Origin: Amycolatopsis bartoniae
Lineage (GTDB): Bacteria; Actinomycetota; Actinomycetes; Mycobacteriales; Pseudonocardiaceae
Reading direction: 5' to 3'
Assembly (NCBI RefSeq): GCF_014191255.1
Contig: NZ_JACHWH010000007.1
Span: 62,001-126,000 of the forward strand
DNA: 64,000 nt
Part shown: in pieces, positions 15,348-25,939 of the stretch
Position numbering within the stretch: the first letter of the stretch is position 1
Layout: each line of letters starts with the position of its first letter
Notes under the pieces: generated by a model
Seen by the model: only the letters and a program-made list of their open reading frames with translations
Databases searched by the model: none
What the model was told of the DNA's origin: nothing
Position numbers and translations under genes: made by a program

Positions 15348-17270
15348 ATGTCCGAACATCCGCTTGCCGCGGTGGCGGCCGAGGAGATCCGCACGGTCCG
15401 CCAGGTCGCGGAAAAGGCCGGCCTGGTCGCGGACAGCACCCGGTTCGTGTACGTGGGCCTCGACGAACCACCCAAGGCCGACGTGCTCGCCCACCGCCCG
15501 GAAAGCCCGCCACAGCGCCGTTTCCGCGCCCTGCTGCTGGACCTGGCCACCCAGATCTCCCGCGACGTCGTGGTCGACGTGACCGCCGCCGAGGTGGTGT
15601 CCGTGACCGAGCTCGACACCGCGACGAGCGGGCAGCTTCCGGTGCTGGACGAGGAGTTCGAGCTGGTCGAACAGCTCCTCGCCACCGACGAGCGCTGGCT
15701 CGCGGCGCTGGCCGCCCGCGGTCTCGCGGTCGAGCACGTCCGCGTCGCGCCGCTGTCGGCGGGCGTCTACGCGGACGAGTACCCCGAGGAGTCCGGCCGG
15801 CGCATCCTGCGCGGCCTGGCTTTCCTGCAGGAGCACGAAACCGACTCCGCGTGGGCGCATCCGGTCGACGGGCTCGTCGCCTACGTCGACACGATGAACC
15901 GCACCGTCGACCGGGTCATCGACTCCGGGCCGGTGCCGGTCCCCCGCGAATCGGGCAACTACGACGACCCCGCGGTGCGCGGACCGCTGCGCACCACCCA
16001 GAAACCGATCGAGATCACCCAGCCCGAAGGTTCTAGCCTCCGGCTCGACGGCAAGGTGCTGACGTGGGAGAAGTGGTCGCTGCGGGTGAACTTCGACGCC
16101 CGCGAGGGGCTGGTGCTGCACCAGATCGGGTTCGACGAGGGCTCCGGCGTTCGCCCGGTCGTGTACCGCGCGTCGATCGCGGAGATGGTGGTCCCCTACG
16201 CCGATCCCGCGCCCGTGCGGTCGTGGCAGAACTACTTCGACACCGGCGAGTACCTCGTCGGGCGCTACGCCAACGCACTGGAGCTCGGCTGCGACTGCCT
16301 CGGCGAGATCACCTACCTGGACGCCGTGATCGCCGACGAGCGCGGCGAACCGAAGACGCTCCCGAACGCCGTCTGCATCCACGAGGAGGACTACGGAATC
16401 CTGTGGAAGCACAGCGATCTGTGGTCCGGTTCGGTGCAGACGCGCCGCCAGCGCCGCCTCGTCGTGTCGTTCTTCACCACGGTCGGCAACTACGACTACG
16501 GGTTCTACTGGTACTTCTACCTCGACGGCACGATCGGCTTCGAGACCAAGGCCACCGGCGTGGTGTTCACGTCCGCGCACGACGGCGGCGACTACCCGTA
16601 CGCCGCCCCGATCGCCCCCGGTCTCGGCGCGCCCCTGCACCAGCACCTGTTCAGCGCCCGGCTGGACATGACCGTCGACGGCCCGCGCAACCAGGTCGAG
16701 GAGGTCGACGTCGAGCGCGTCCCGATCGGTCCGGACAACCCGCGGGGAAACGCTTTCACCACGAAGAAAACCGTTCTCCGGACGGAAAACTCGGCACAGC
16801 GCGACGCCGATCCGGCGCGCAACCGGGTGTGGCACATCGTCAACCCCGAGCGCCGCAACCGGCTGGGCCGCCCGGTCGGCTACGCCCTCGTGCCCGAGGG
16901 CCTGCCGACGCTGCTCGCGGATCCGGCGTCGTCCATCGCGCGCCGCGCGGCCTTCGCCACCCGGCACCTGTGGGTCACGCGCTACGACCCCGCCGAGCGC
17001 TACCCGGCGGGCGACTTCGTCAACCAGCACGCCGGGGGCGCCGGGCTGCCCGCCTACACCGCGGGAAACCGCTCGCTCGAAGGCGAGGACATCGTCGTGT
17101 GGCACACGTTCGGCCTCACCCACGTGCCGCGCCCGGAGGACTGGCCGGTCATGCCGGTCGATTACACCGGTTTCACCCTCAGGCCGGTCGGGTTCTTCGA
17201 CCGCAACCCCACGCTCGACGTGCCGCCGTCGGCGTCCGCGCACTGCCACCACGGAGCGGAGCACTCATGA
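15348..17270 (+). CDS. copper amine oxidase (primary-amine oxidase)
   Basis: A 640-residue copper/topaquinone amine oxidase that converts primary amines to aldehydes with release of ammonia and H2O2. The cofactor tyrosine is Tyr382 in TVGNYDYGF; the copper ligands are the two His of HQHLF and a third His in [10 protein letters not shown]. The catalytic-base region DVARGEGL-like motif reads [12 protein letters not shown]. There is no signal peptide, as in Arthrobacter phenylethylamine and histamine oxidases. Among three nearby in-frame ATGs, 15348 has GAGGAGG at proper spacing. The stop overlaps the next start as ATGA, showing tight coupling with the amidohydrolase. Substrate by family: tyramine, phenylethylamine, histamine or a similar monoamine. 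Confidence 0.94.
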   Translation: MSEHPLAAVAAEEIRTVRQVAEKAGLVADSTRFVYVGLDEPPKADVLAHRPESPPQRRFRALLLDLATQISRDVVVDVTAAEVVSVTELDTATSGQLPVLDEEFELVEQLLATDERWLAALAARGLAVEHVRVAPLSAGVYADEYPEESGRRILRGLAFLQEHETDSAWAHPVDGLVAYVDTMNRTVDRVIDSGPVPVPRESGNYDDPAVRGPLRTTQKPIEITQPEGSSLRLDGKVLTWEKWSLRVNFDAREGLVLHQIGFDEGSGVRPVVYRASIAEMVVPYADPAPVRSWQNYFDTGEYLVGRYANALELGCDCLGEITYLDAVIADERGEPKTLPNAVCIHEEDYGILWKHSDLWSGSVQTRRQRRLVVSFFTTVGNYDYGFYWYFYLDGTIGFETKATGVVFTSAHDGGDYPYAAPIAPGLGAPLHQHLFSARLDMTVDGPRNQVEEVDVERVPIGPDNPRGNAFTTKKTVLRTENSAQRDADPARNRVWHIVNPERRNRLGRPVGYALVPEGLPTLLADPASSIARRAAFATRHLWVTRYDPAERYPAGDFVNQHAGGAGLPAYTAGNRSLEGEDIVVWHTFGLTHVPRPEDWPVMPVDYTGFTLRPVGFFDRNPTLDVPPSASAHCHHGAEHS

Positions 17271-18922
17271 CCGCCGACCTCGTCGTGACCGGTGGCCGGA
17301 TCTGGACACAGGACCCGCGGCAGCCGTGGGCCGAGGCGCTGGCGGTGCGCGACGGCGTCCTCGTCGCGGTCGGCACCGCCGCCGAAATCGCGCGGCTCGC
17401 CGGGCCGGACACGACGATCCGCGACGTCGCCGGCGCCATGGTGATGCCGGGGCTGGTCGACGGGCACGTGCACCTCAACCTCGGCGGGAGCCAGGCCGCC
17501 TTCGAGCTGCCGCTGCTGCCGACCGACGACCTGCCCACGATCCTCGGCAAGGTCCGCCGCTGGGCCGGAGACCTGGACGCCGGCGCGTGGGTCGTCGGCG
17601 GGATCGTCGGCAGCACCGTGCTGGACGGGCTGACCGACGCCGGTTTCCTGGCGCAGCTGGACGAAGCCGCGGGCGGGCGGCCGGTGCTGCTGCGCGACGA
17701 CAGCATGCACAACCGGTGGGTCGGCTCACGCACGCTGGAAGCGATGGGCGTCGACGCGGACACGCCCGATCCCGACGGCGGCCACTACGTCCGCGATCGG
17801 GCAGGCCGGCTGACCGGGGTGCTGCACGAATCGGCCGCGGCACAGGCGGAATCGGCCTTCGCCAGGTCGATCGCCGACCCGCAGGCGCGGACGGCGGCCG
17901 CCGTGCGCACCGCGATCGAGGTCCTCAACGGGTACGGCGTGACCTCGGCGCAGGAGGCCGCCACCATGCTCGGGCCCGCGACCGCCCTGCACGCGCTCGA
18001 GGAGGCGGGCGAGCTCAACGCCCGGGTCGTGCTGTCGGCGCCGGTCCGGCCGTTCCTCGAAGACGGCATCGTCGGCGAGGAGCTCATCGAACGCCTCGCC
18101 GGGCTGCGCGGTGACCTCGTCCGTCCGGACTTCGTCAAGATCGTGCTCGACGGCGTCCCGATGACACGCACCACCGCGCTGCTGTCGCCGTACCGGTGCC
18201 ACCACGGTGAAAAACCGTTCCGTGGCGAGCTCTACTGGACCCTCGACGAGCTCGTGGCGCAGCTGAACCGCTGCGCCGAACTCGGGCTCGGGGCGAAGCT
18301 GCATGCCACCGGGGACGCGTCGGTCCGGCTCGTGCTCGACGCCGCCGAAGTGCTGCGCCGGAAAACCGGATCCGATATCCGGTTGCAGATCGCGCACACC
18401 GAGTTCGTGCACCCCGACGACGTCGCCCGGTTCGGCGAGCTGGCCGTGGTGGCCGATCTGTCGCCGTACATCTGGTACCCGGGCGTGCTCCAGGACAGCA
18501 TCGCCGCCCAGGTCGAGCAGGACCTGGTGGACTCGTCGTGGCCGGTGCGCGACCTCGTCGACGCCCACGCGCTCGTCGCCGCGGGCTCCGACTGGCCCTG
18601 CGCCGCGCCCACGCCCGATCCGTGGACCGGCCTGGAAACGCTGGTGACCCGCCGCAACCCCGACGAGCGGTTCCCCGGCACCCTCAACCCCGGCCAGGCC
18701 CTCACCGTGGCGGAAGCCATCGCCGCCTTCACCACCAACCCGGCGGAAGCGATGGGCCTCGGCGGCGTCACCGGACGGCTCGCGCCCGGTTACGCCGCGG
18801 ATTTCCTGGTACTGGACCGGATTCTCTTCGACATCGACCCCGGCGACATCCACGCCACGGCGGTCGAGCAGACCTACTTCGCCGGACGGCTCGTGCACGA
18901 ACGGAAGCCCTCGCGTTCCTGA
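17267..18922 (+). CDS. metal-dependent amidohydrolase (Amidohydro_3/YtcJ type)
   Basis: A 551-residue cytoplasmic amidohydrolase. The N-terminal metal motif is [10 protein letters not shown]; later elements are [10 protein letters not shown], the KLHATGD and [12 protein letters not shown] histidines, and [11 protein letters not shown] near the C-terminal Asp, all as in PF07969 enzymes. These cleave N-acyl, formyl or cyclic amides. Translationally coupled to the amine oxidase (4-bp overlap) and followed 26 bp later by a permease, it may release the amine that the oxidase uses. That order of reactions is inference; the substrate is not known. Confidence 0.88.
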   Translation: MTADLVVTGGRIWTQDPRQPWAEALAVRDGVLVAVGTAAEIARLAGPDTTIRDVAGAMVMPGLVDGHVHLNLGGSQAAFELPLLPTDDLPTILGKVRRWAGDLDAGAWVVGGIVGSTVLDGLTDAGFLAQLDEAAGGRPVLLRDDSMHNRWVGSRTLEAMGVDADTPDPDGGHYVRDRAGRLTGVLHESAAAQAESAFARSIADPQARTAAAVRTAIEVLNGYGVTSAQEAATMLGPATALHALEEAGELNARVVLSAPVRPFLEDGIVGEELIERLAGLRGDLVRPDFVKIVLDGVPMTRTTALLSPYRCHHGEKPFRGELYWTLDELVAQLNRCAELGLGAKLHATGDASVRLVLDAAEVLRRKTGSDIRLQIAHTEFVHPDDVARFGELAVVADLSPYIWYPGVLQDSIAAQVEQDLVDSSWPVRDLVDAHALVAAGSDWPCAAPTPDPWTGLETLVTRRNPDERFPGTLNPGQALTVAEAIAAFTTNPAEAMGLGGVTGRLAPGYAADFLVLDRILFDIDPGDIHATAVEQTYFAGRLVHERKPSRS

Positions 18923-18948
18923 ACCCTCCTCCTCCCCTGGAGCCAGCC

Positions 18949-20361
18949 ATGGTCGAACCGGGCATCACCTCCTCCCCTGCCGACAGCGGCCACACCCTCC
19001 GCGGGTCCATCGGGATCCCCGGCATCGTCTTCCTCGTCGTGGCGGCCGCCGCCCCGCTGACGGCGATCGGCGGCGCGCTGCCGGTCATGCTCGCCATCAG
19101 CAACGGGCCGGGCGTGCCGCTCGCGTACCTCGCCGTCGCGGTCGTGTTGCTGCTCTTCAGCGTCGGCTACGCGACGATGAGCCACCACGTCGTCGACACC
19201 GGCGCGTTCTACGCCTACGTCACGCGGGGTCTGGGCACCACGCCCGGTCTCGGCGCGGCGGGGCTCGCGCTCCTGGCGTACACGGCGATCCAGGCCGCGG
19301 TCTACGGTCTGGCGGCCACGACCCTGCGGGGCATCATCACGCACTACGGCGGACCCGAGATTCCCTGGTGGGTGCTGGCCGCGGTGCTGCTGCTGATCGT
19401 GGCCGCACTGGGCTACCGCAGCATCGACGTCGGTGCCCGGGTGCTCGGCGTGATGCTCGTGCTCGAAATGGGCGTCCTGACCGTGCTCGCGGCCACGATC
19501 CTCGTCAGGGGCGGCCCCGGGGGCTACTCCGCGACGTCGTTCGCGCCCTCGACGTTCTTCCACGGCGCGCCGGGCATCGCGATCATGTTCGCCGTCGCGT
19601 CGTTCATCGGGTTCGAGGCGACCGCGATCTACGGCGAGGAAGCCCGCGACCCCAGGCGCACGATTCCGGCCGCCACCTACATCGCGGTCGTGCTGATCGG
19701 CGTGTTCTACGCGATCTGCAGCTGGGCCGTCGTCGTCGCCTACGGTCCGGCGCAGGTCGAGGCCGCCGCCGGCGCGGACACGTCGGGACTGGTGTTCAGC
19801 GCGGCCGCCCGCTACCTCGGCACCGGGTACGCGGACGTCATGAACATCCTGCTGCTGACCAGTTTGTTCGCGGCACTGCTGGCGTTCCACAACGCGATCG
19901 CGCGCTACCTGTACGCCCTCGGGCGGCAGGGGGTGGGCCCGGAGCCGCTCGCCCGCACCCACCACCGGCACGGGTCGCCGTACGTCGGCTCACTGGCCCA
20001 GACCGTGTCGGCGGCCGTCATCCTCGCCGTGTTCGTGCTGGCTGGCAGCGATCCGGTGCTGAACCTGTTCACCTGGATGTCCGGCCTGGCCACGGTGAGC
20101 ATCCTGGTGCTGATGGTCCTGACCGGGGTCGCGATCCTCGCGTTCTTCGCCCGCCACCGGGTCGACACGCGCATTTGGCACACGCGGGTCGCGCCGGCGC
20201 TCGGGCTCGCCGGGCTGGCCGGGATCACCGTGCTGGTGCTGCTGAACTTCACCACGCTGATCAGCGGATCCGCGACACTGGCGGCCGTCCTGCTCGCCCT
20301 GGTGGTGGTGTTCTTCGCCGGCGGCCTGCTCCTGTCGCGGTTCTCGCCTTCCGCCCGGTGA
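18949..20361 (+). CDS. APC-superfamily amino acid/amine permease
   Basis: A 470-residue inner-membrane permease with about 12 hydrophobic segments. The first helix has the APC hallmark (SIGIPGIVFLVVAAAAPLT), and FIGFEATAIYGEEARDPRRTIP is the conserved loop after helix 6 in APC family members. The ATG at 18949 follows CCCTGGAGC. It is the third gene of the amine oxidase operon and probably imports the amine or its amide precursor. There is only a 7-bp gap to the stop of the convergent glycosidase gene. Confidence 0.9.
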   Translation: MVEPGITSSPADSGHTLRGSIGIPGIVFLVVAAAAPLTAIGGALPVMLAISNGPGVPLAYLAVAVVLLLFSVGYATMSHHVVDTGAFYAYVTRGLGTTPGLGAAGLALLAYTAIQAAVYGLAATTLRGIITHYGGPEIPWWVLAAVLLLIVAALGYRSIDVGARVLGVMLVLEMGVLTVLAATILVRGGPGGYSATSFAPSTFFHGAPGIAIMFAVASFIGFEATAIYGEEARDPRRTIPAATYIAVVLIGVFYAICSWAVVVAYGPAQVEAAAGADTSGLVFSAAARYLGTGYADVMNILLLTSLFAALLAFHNAIARYLYALGRQGVGPEPLARTHHRHGSPYVGSLAQTVSAAVILAVFVLAGSDPVLNLFTWMSGLATVSILVLMVLTGVAILAFFARHRVDTRIWHTRVAPALGLAGLAGITVLVLLNFTTLISGSATLAAVLLALVVVFFAGGLLLSRFSPSAR

Positions 20362-20368
20362 GCGGCCG

Positions 20369-21424
20369 TCAATCGCACGTCCAGGGGCGGAACGGCTGCC
20401 ACGGGGCCGCCGCGGGACTGGGTGCGGTGTAGACGAGCTGCTCGAAGTGCACGGGTGCGGCGGTCTCGTCGAGCGACCCGTTCCACAGGTCGATCCCCTG
20501 GTAGGGCCGGCCGTCGACGAAGGAGACCGCGCGGGGCTGGCCGCCGCAGGAGGTGGCCGACAGGTCGCGGCGGCCGGTGGCCGGGGCGGAGACGCCGGAG
20601 TTGGCCGGCGCGGTCCAGGGGCCGAGCGGGCTGGTGGCGGTGGCGTAACCGGTGCCGTCACCGGAGCAGTAGCCGCAGTTGGGGTCGCTGTAGGTCATGA
20701 TCCAGAGGTCGTGCGCGGTGTCGTGGTACGCGCTCGGAGATTCCACGGCGGTGAGCCCGGCGAGGTCGTTCGCGCCCGCGCCGGTGCCGTCAGTGCCCCA
20801 CTGGTCGAGCTGCTCACTGCTCAGTGTCTGGTCGGCCTGGGTGCACAACAACACCGGGCCGGCGCCGGTCCGCGTGAGGACGTCGAAGTCGCCGTTGCCG
20901 CCGCACACGGACAGGCTGGGCTTGTGCGGGGAGCCGCAAGGCCCGGCCGGACCGGTGCAGCTCAGGGCGTAGTAGGCGTTGGCCCCGCTGCGGTTGTAGT
21001 CGGCGGGGGCGTTGAACCACAGGAGCCAGCTGCCGTCGTCCGCGCCCCAGCCGGTGCGCTGGATCATGCGGGGGTTGAAACAGCCCGCCCCGGTGCTGCC
21101 GCACTCCACCGTCCACGTGGTGCCGGTCCACGAGTCGATGTCGTGGGGAGAGAACAGGATTGTCGCTGCGCTCCAGGTGACTTTGTCGGTGCTGGTGGAC
21201 ACGCCGAAGCCGCACCACGGAGTGCCGGCCTGGCCCCAGGTGAAACCGCACCCGTACTCGGTGCCGTAGAGGTAGTACGTGCTCCCGGTCTGGACCAGCT
21301 TGCCGTCGTGCAGGTCCAGACCAGTCAGGGTGAAGTCGGCTCCGGCAGCCGCCGACGCCGTCCGGCAGGCCAGCGACGCCAGGACCGTCAGCGCGACGAG
21401 CAGTGCCACGGTTCTCGTTCTCAT
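20369..21424 (-). CDS. secreted five-bladed beta-propeller glycosidase, GH43-like
   Basis: A 351-residue exported protein. A Sec leader of ~27 residues (RTRTVALLVALTVLASLA) is followed by sequence with the repeated blade pattern of the GH43/GH62 fold: DLHDGKLVQTGSTYYLYGTE at the start, GVSTSTDKVTW, and later ESPSAYHDTAHDLWIMTYSDP and YATATSPLGPW. Family members hydrolyse arabinan, xylan or arabinoxylan side chains. The first acidic residue expected in blade 1 is present (LDLHDG), but I cannot confidently place all three catalytic carboxylates. Numerous cysteines suggest disulphides. GGAGGACC precedes the ATG at 21424. No transporter or regulator is adjacent. Confidence 0.7.
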   Translation of the reverse strand: MRTRTVALLVALTVLASLACRTASAAAGADFTLTGLDLHDGKLVQTGSTYYLYGTEYGCGFTWGQAGTPWCGFGVSTSTDKVTWSAATILFSPHDIDSWTGTTWTVECGSTGAGCFNPRMIQRTGWGADDGSWLLWFNAPADYNRSGANAYYALSCTGPAGPCGSPHKPSLSVCGGNGDFDVLTRTGAGPVLLCTQADQTLSSEQLDQWGTDGTGAGANDLAGLTAVESPSAYHDTAHDLWIMTYSDPNCGYCSGDGTGYATATSPLGPWTAPANSGVSAPATGRRDLSATSCGGQPRAVSFVDGRPYQGIDLWNGSLDETAAPVHFEQLVYTAPSPAAAPWQPFRPWTCD

Positions 21425-21583
21425 CGGGGTCCTCCGGATCGCCGTGCTCCCGATGATGAGCCGGCCCCCGGAATTTCCGTAGGCGACGTTTTCCGGACCT
21501 TGCGCCCGGTGCGCCGGGAGGCCAGAACCTCCACAAGCACTCCCCCGGGTGGCAGCTCGTAACGGAATCGGTACGTTGCGTGT

Positions 21584-24500
21584 ATGCCGATCGAGACCCT
21601 GCCGCTCACAGCTGCCCAGACGGGGGTGTGGTTCGCCCAGCAGCTGGATCCCGCCAACCCCAGCTACAACGCCGCCGAGGCGGTCCACATCGACGGTGCC
21701 GTGGACGTCCCGCTGCTGACCGCCGCGCTGCGGCAGACCGTCGACGAGGCCGAGGCCGTCCGTGCCCGGTTCGACGAGGACGCGCACGGCCGGGTCCGGC
21801 AGGTCATCGAGCCCCTCTCCGACTGGCAGCTCCCGGTGGTGGACCTGCGCGAAACCGGGGACCCGGACGCGGCGGCCGAGGAGTACATGGGGGCCGACCT
21901 GCGGCAGCCGGTGGATCTCCGGCAGGCCCCGCTGTTCGCCTTCGCCCTGCTGCGCACCGGCGACGCGCGCTGGGTCGCCTACTTCCGGCTGCACCACGCC
22001 GTGCTGGACGGCTTCGGGTTCGCCCTGTTCATCCAGCGCGTCGCGGCCCTCTACACCGCGGCCGAGGAACGGACCGAGCCGCCACCCTGCCCGTTCGGCT
22101 CGCTGCGGGAACTGCTCGCCGAGGAGGCCGGGTACCGGCGTTCCGAGCGGTTCACCCAGGACCGCGAGTACTGGGCCGGGCAGCTGGCCGGCTGGCCCGC
22201 GCAGCGGTCACGCACGCCCTGGTCGATCGTGCCGCACGCGTTCGTGCGCGAGACCGGTCACCTCGCGCCCGAGGACGCGGCGGGCCTGCGGGCGCTGGCG
22301 CGGCAGGCCCGCACGAGTCTGCCGCCGGTGGCGATGGCCGCGCTCGCGCTGTACGTGCACCGCCTGACCGGCCGGGACGACGTCTCGCTGGAGCTCACCG
22401 TCAACGCCCGGCCCGGCAAGCTCGCCCGCTGCGTGCCGTCGATGGTCGCCAGTGTCCTTCCGCTGCGCACCGCGCTGACGCCCGCCACCAGCGTGCTCGA
22501 CGCGGTCCGCGGCGCGGCGGACAACGCCAAGCAGCTCCTGCGTCACCAGCGCTACTCGTCCGCGGACCTGGTGCGCGACCTGGGCCTCGCGCCCCACCTC
22601 GGCGGCTACCTCGGCGACTGGGGCATCAACATCATGATGCACGACGCGCGGCTGCGGTTCGGCCGGCATTCCGCGACGCTGCACAACCTGTCCAACGGAC
22701 CGGTGACCGGCCTCGGCGTCAACGTGTACGACCGGCCCTCCGACGGCTCGCTGCGCATCGACTTCAACGCCGATCCGGGCAAGTACGACGCCGCGACGCT
22801 GGCCGCCCATCACCGGCGTTTCCTGCGGCTCCTGCGCACCCTGGCCACCGCCGACCCGGGACAACCGGTGGGCACGCTCGACCTGCTGGACGCCGGAGAA
22901 CGCGAACTCGTCCTGCACACCTGGAACGACACCGCACGCCCGGTTCAGCGGCAGACCCTGCCGGAGCTGTTCCAGGACCAGGCTCGCCGGCGTCCCGAGG
23001 CCAACGCCCTGGTGTGCGGGGAGATCACGTTGTCCACAGCGGACCTCAACAAGCGTGCGAATCGCCTGGCGCACCTCCTCCTCGCCCGCGGCGCGGGCCC
23101 GGAAACCCGCGTCGCGGTGGCGCTCCCGCGCACCGCCGACGCCATGGTCGCGCTGCTGGCGGTGCTGAAGGCAGGCGCGGCCTGCGTACCGCTGGACATC
23201 GGCCAGCCGCCCGCGCGGCTGGCGTGCCTGCTGGACGACGCCGCTCCCCTGTGCGTGCTCACCACCACGGATGTCCCGCTCCCGGAAGGACATCCGCTGC
23301 TGCTCCTTGACGAGTCCGATGTGGACAGTCAGGCCGATACCGACCCGGACACCGCTCCGCAACCCGGGCACGCCGCCTACCTCAGCTTCACCTCCGGGTC
23401 GACCGGCGCCCCGAAGGCCGTCGTGGTGGAACACCGCCAGCTGGCCAACCTCTACGCCGACCATCACGCCGAGCTCATCGCCGGGCGGCGCCTGCGCTCC
23501 GCGGTGACCGCGTCGTTCTCGTTCGACACCTTCTGGGAGTCGATGCTGTTCCTGGCCGCCGGGCAGGAGGTCCACCTCGTCGACGACGCCACCAGGCTCG
23601 ACCCGGCCGCACTGGTGCGCTACTTCCACCGGCACCGCATCGACTTCGCCGACCTCACCCCGTCACTGGTGTGCAACCTCCTGGCGCACGGCCTGTACTC
23701 GGGGCCGGAGAAGTTCCCGTGGCAGCTGATGGTCGGCGGCGAGGCCATCGACGCGCAGCTGTGGACGACGCTGGAGAAGACATCGGGAGTCAGCGCGTGG
23801 AACTTCTACGGTCCCACCGAGTCCACTGTGGACGCCGTGTACTGCCGGATCCGCGGACAACGCCCGGTCATCGGCAAGCCGGGCCACAACGTCCAGGCGT
23901 ACGTGCTCGACGCCGCACTGCAGCCGCAGCCCCCGCTGGTCCCCGGTGAGCTCTACCTCGCCGGGGCGCAGCTGGCTCGCGGCTACCACGACCGGCCCGG
24001 CCTGACCGCGGAACGCTTCGTGCCCAACCCCTTCGGCCCGCCCGGCGCACGCCTGTACCGCACCGGCGACGTCGTCCGGTGGACCGCCGACGGCGACCTG
24101 GAGTACCTCGGCCGCGCCGACTCGCAGCTCAAGCTGCACGGGGTCCGCATCGAACCCGGCGAGGTGGAAACCGCGCTGCTGAGCCATCCCGGCGTCGCCC
24201 AGGCGGTGGTCACCAGCACCGGCCGCGCGCTCGTCGCCCACGTGGTTCCCCGCGCGGAGCCGGTCGCCGAAGCCGAGCTGCGGACGTGGGCGGCGCAGCG
24301 GCTGCCGGCCGCCATGGTGCCGTCCACGTTCGTGCCGTTGCGCGAGCTTCCCCTGACCGCACACGGGAAACTCGACCACGCGGCCCTGCCCGCCGCCGAA
24401 CGCCGCGCCGGCCGGGAGGCCGAAACCACCCGCGAACGACAGCTGTGCGTGCTCTTCGCCGAGGTGCTCGGGCTCGACCACGTGGGCGTGGACGACGACT

Positions 24501-25340
24501 TCTTCGCGCTGGGCGGCCATTCTCTGCTCGCCGCCGCGCTCGTCGGCCGCCTGCGCGCCGACCTGGGTGCCGAGGTCGCGCTCGGCGCCGTCTACCAGGC
24601 GCCCACCGTGGCCGAGCTCGCCCGGCACCTCGACCAGGCGGCCCCCGCGCGTGCCCTCGACGCCCTCCTGCCGTTGCGTGCCGCCGGGAACCAGCCGCCG
24701 CTGTTCTGCGTGCATCCGGCCGGCGGCCTCGCCTGGTGCTACGCGGGTCTGCCGCGGCACCTGCCCGCCGGCCTCCCGGTGTACGGCCTGCAGTCCCCCG
24801 GCCTCGACAAGCCCGGCGAGCTGCCCGCGACGTTCCCGCAGCTGGTCGACGACTACGTGCGCCGGATCCGCTCGGTCCGCCCGTCCGGGCCCTACCGCCT
24901 GCTGGGCTGGTCCCTCGGCGGGGCGCTGGCCCACGCGATCGCGGCACGCCTGCAGGCCGGCGGCGAGCACGTGGCGCTGCTCGCGCAGCTGGACAGCAGG
25001 CCGATCGACCCCGCACTCGTGCTCGGCGGCCGGCGGACTTCCCGGACTGACGCCGGAGCAGATCACCGCGCTCACCACCGTCCTTGCGCACTCGGTGACG
25101 CTGCTGCCCACCTACCACGAGTCGGTGTTCGACGGGGACCTCGTGTACTTCCGTGCCACGCAAGGAGAATCCGTCGCCGACAGCGCGGTGTGGGAGTCGC
25201 GGATCACCGGCCGGGTGCGCACGCACGACCTCGGCTGCACCCACCACACGATCACCGGTCCCCAGCCGCTCGCCGAGGTGGGCGCCGTGCTGACCGGATA
25301 TCTGACCGGTCACGCGGCACGGCTATCTTCGCGGGCATGA
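21584..25340 (+). CDS. EntF-like single-module NRPS (C-A-PCP-TE) with an apparent frameshift in the TE domain
   Basis: The domains follow EntF order. Condensation: ~1-440, active site HHAVLDG with His137/His138. Adenylation: ~455-930, with LSFTSGSTGAPK, NFYGPTEST, TGDVVRW and the A10 motif AHGKLD. Carrier: DDFFALGGHSLL with phosphopantetheine Ser980. Thioesterase: GWSLGGA with Ser1110. Hand alignment to GrsA gives the specificity code D-T-E-D-M-G-F-V-D-K, close to codes I recall for basic amino acids (beta-lysine type). At about 25025-25037 (GGCGGCCGGCGGA) the TE moves from frame 2 to frame 3. The rest of the TE, including the catalytic-His region CTHHTIT, continues in frame 3 to the TGA at 25338-25340, which overlaps the next ATG. 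Unshifted, frame 2 stays open into the next gene and gives a fusion without the TE His. Possible causes are a sequencing indel, a real null mutation or programmed slippage. No Shine-Dalgarno precedes the ATG, so the mRNA may be leaderless. Confidence 0.9.
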
Positions 25341-25903
25341 GCGAGTTCGACATCCCCGACACCGAGGTCCTCAGGGCGCGCCAGAAGCTCGTCCTCGACC
25401 ACTTCCGCGACGAGGTCGCCCAGGACTGGGACGCCACGTTGTCCACCTTCCCGCACCCGCACTACGAGCTGATCGCCACGATGACCGTGCACGACGGCGA
25501 CTCGGACGTCCGCGGTTACTACCACGACACCCGCGTGGCGTTCCCGGACCAGCACCACGAGCTGATCTCGTTGCGGCACAGCAAGGACGCCGTCGCCGTG
25601 GAATTCTGGCTACTGGGCACACATCTCGGTCCGTTCGGGCAGATTCCCGCCACGGGCTCGAAGTTCCGGGTGCGCATGACGGCGTACTTCGTCTTCGACG
25701 AGCACGAGAATCTGGTGTGCGAGCGCGTCTACTTCGACAGCCTGACGATGCTCAAGCAGCTCATCGGCGGGATCGACAAGCGGAACCCGCGGAACTGGCC
25801 GCTGCTGGCCAAGGTCGTGCGGGGCCTGCTCAAGATGTCGGGCGAGCAACCCGACCCGCGGCTGTTGCGGACCACCGAACCCGAGCTCGAAGCACTACCG
25901 TAG
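25337..25903 (+). CDS. SnoaL-like/NTF2-fold protein
   Basis: A 188-residue protein of the NTF2-like alpha+beta barrel, close in style to SnoaL/ester-cyclase proteins: an N-terminal helix (RARQKLVLDHFRDEVAQDWDATLSTF), HYELIATMTVHDG, the Asp in VRGYYHDTRVAFPDQHHEL, and GSKFRVRMTAYFVFDEHENLVCERVYFD at the C-terminal strand pair. Members act as cyclases, hydrolases, isomerases or small-ligand carriers. The ATG overlaps the TGA of the NRPS thioesterase frame (ATGA), so it belongs to the NRPS operon and may process the NRPS product. If the upstream frameshift is real and unsuppressed, this protein would also be made as the C-terminal part of an NRPS fusion. Confidence 0.82.
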   Translation: MSEFDIPDTEVLRARQKLVLDHFRDEVAQDWDATLSTFPHPHYELIATMTVHDGDSDVRGYYHDTRVAFPDQHHELISLRHSKDAVAVEFWLLGTHLGPFGQIPATGSKFRVRMTAYFVFDEHENLVCERVYFDSLTMLKQLIGGIDKRNPRNWPLLAKVVRGLLKMSGEQPDPRLLRTTEPELEALP

Positions 25904-25939
25904 GCAGCTGCCGCCCGGTGGCGGGGGAAGGTGGTCGAG

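Noticed and set aside
25022..25903. NRPS-SnoaL fusion protein as the intended product
   Set aside because: Frame-2 translation between 25030 and 25336 is Arg/His/Ala junk, while frame 3 there reads as normal thioesterase and ends at an ATGA junction; a designed fusion is unlikely, though slippage is not excluded.
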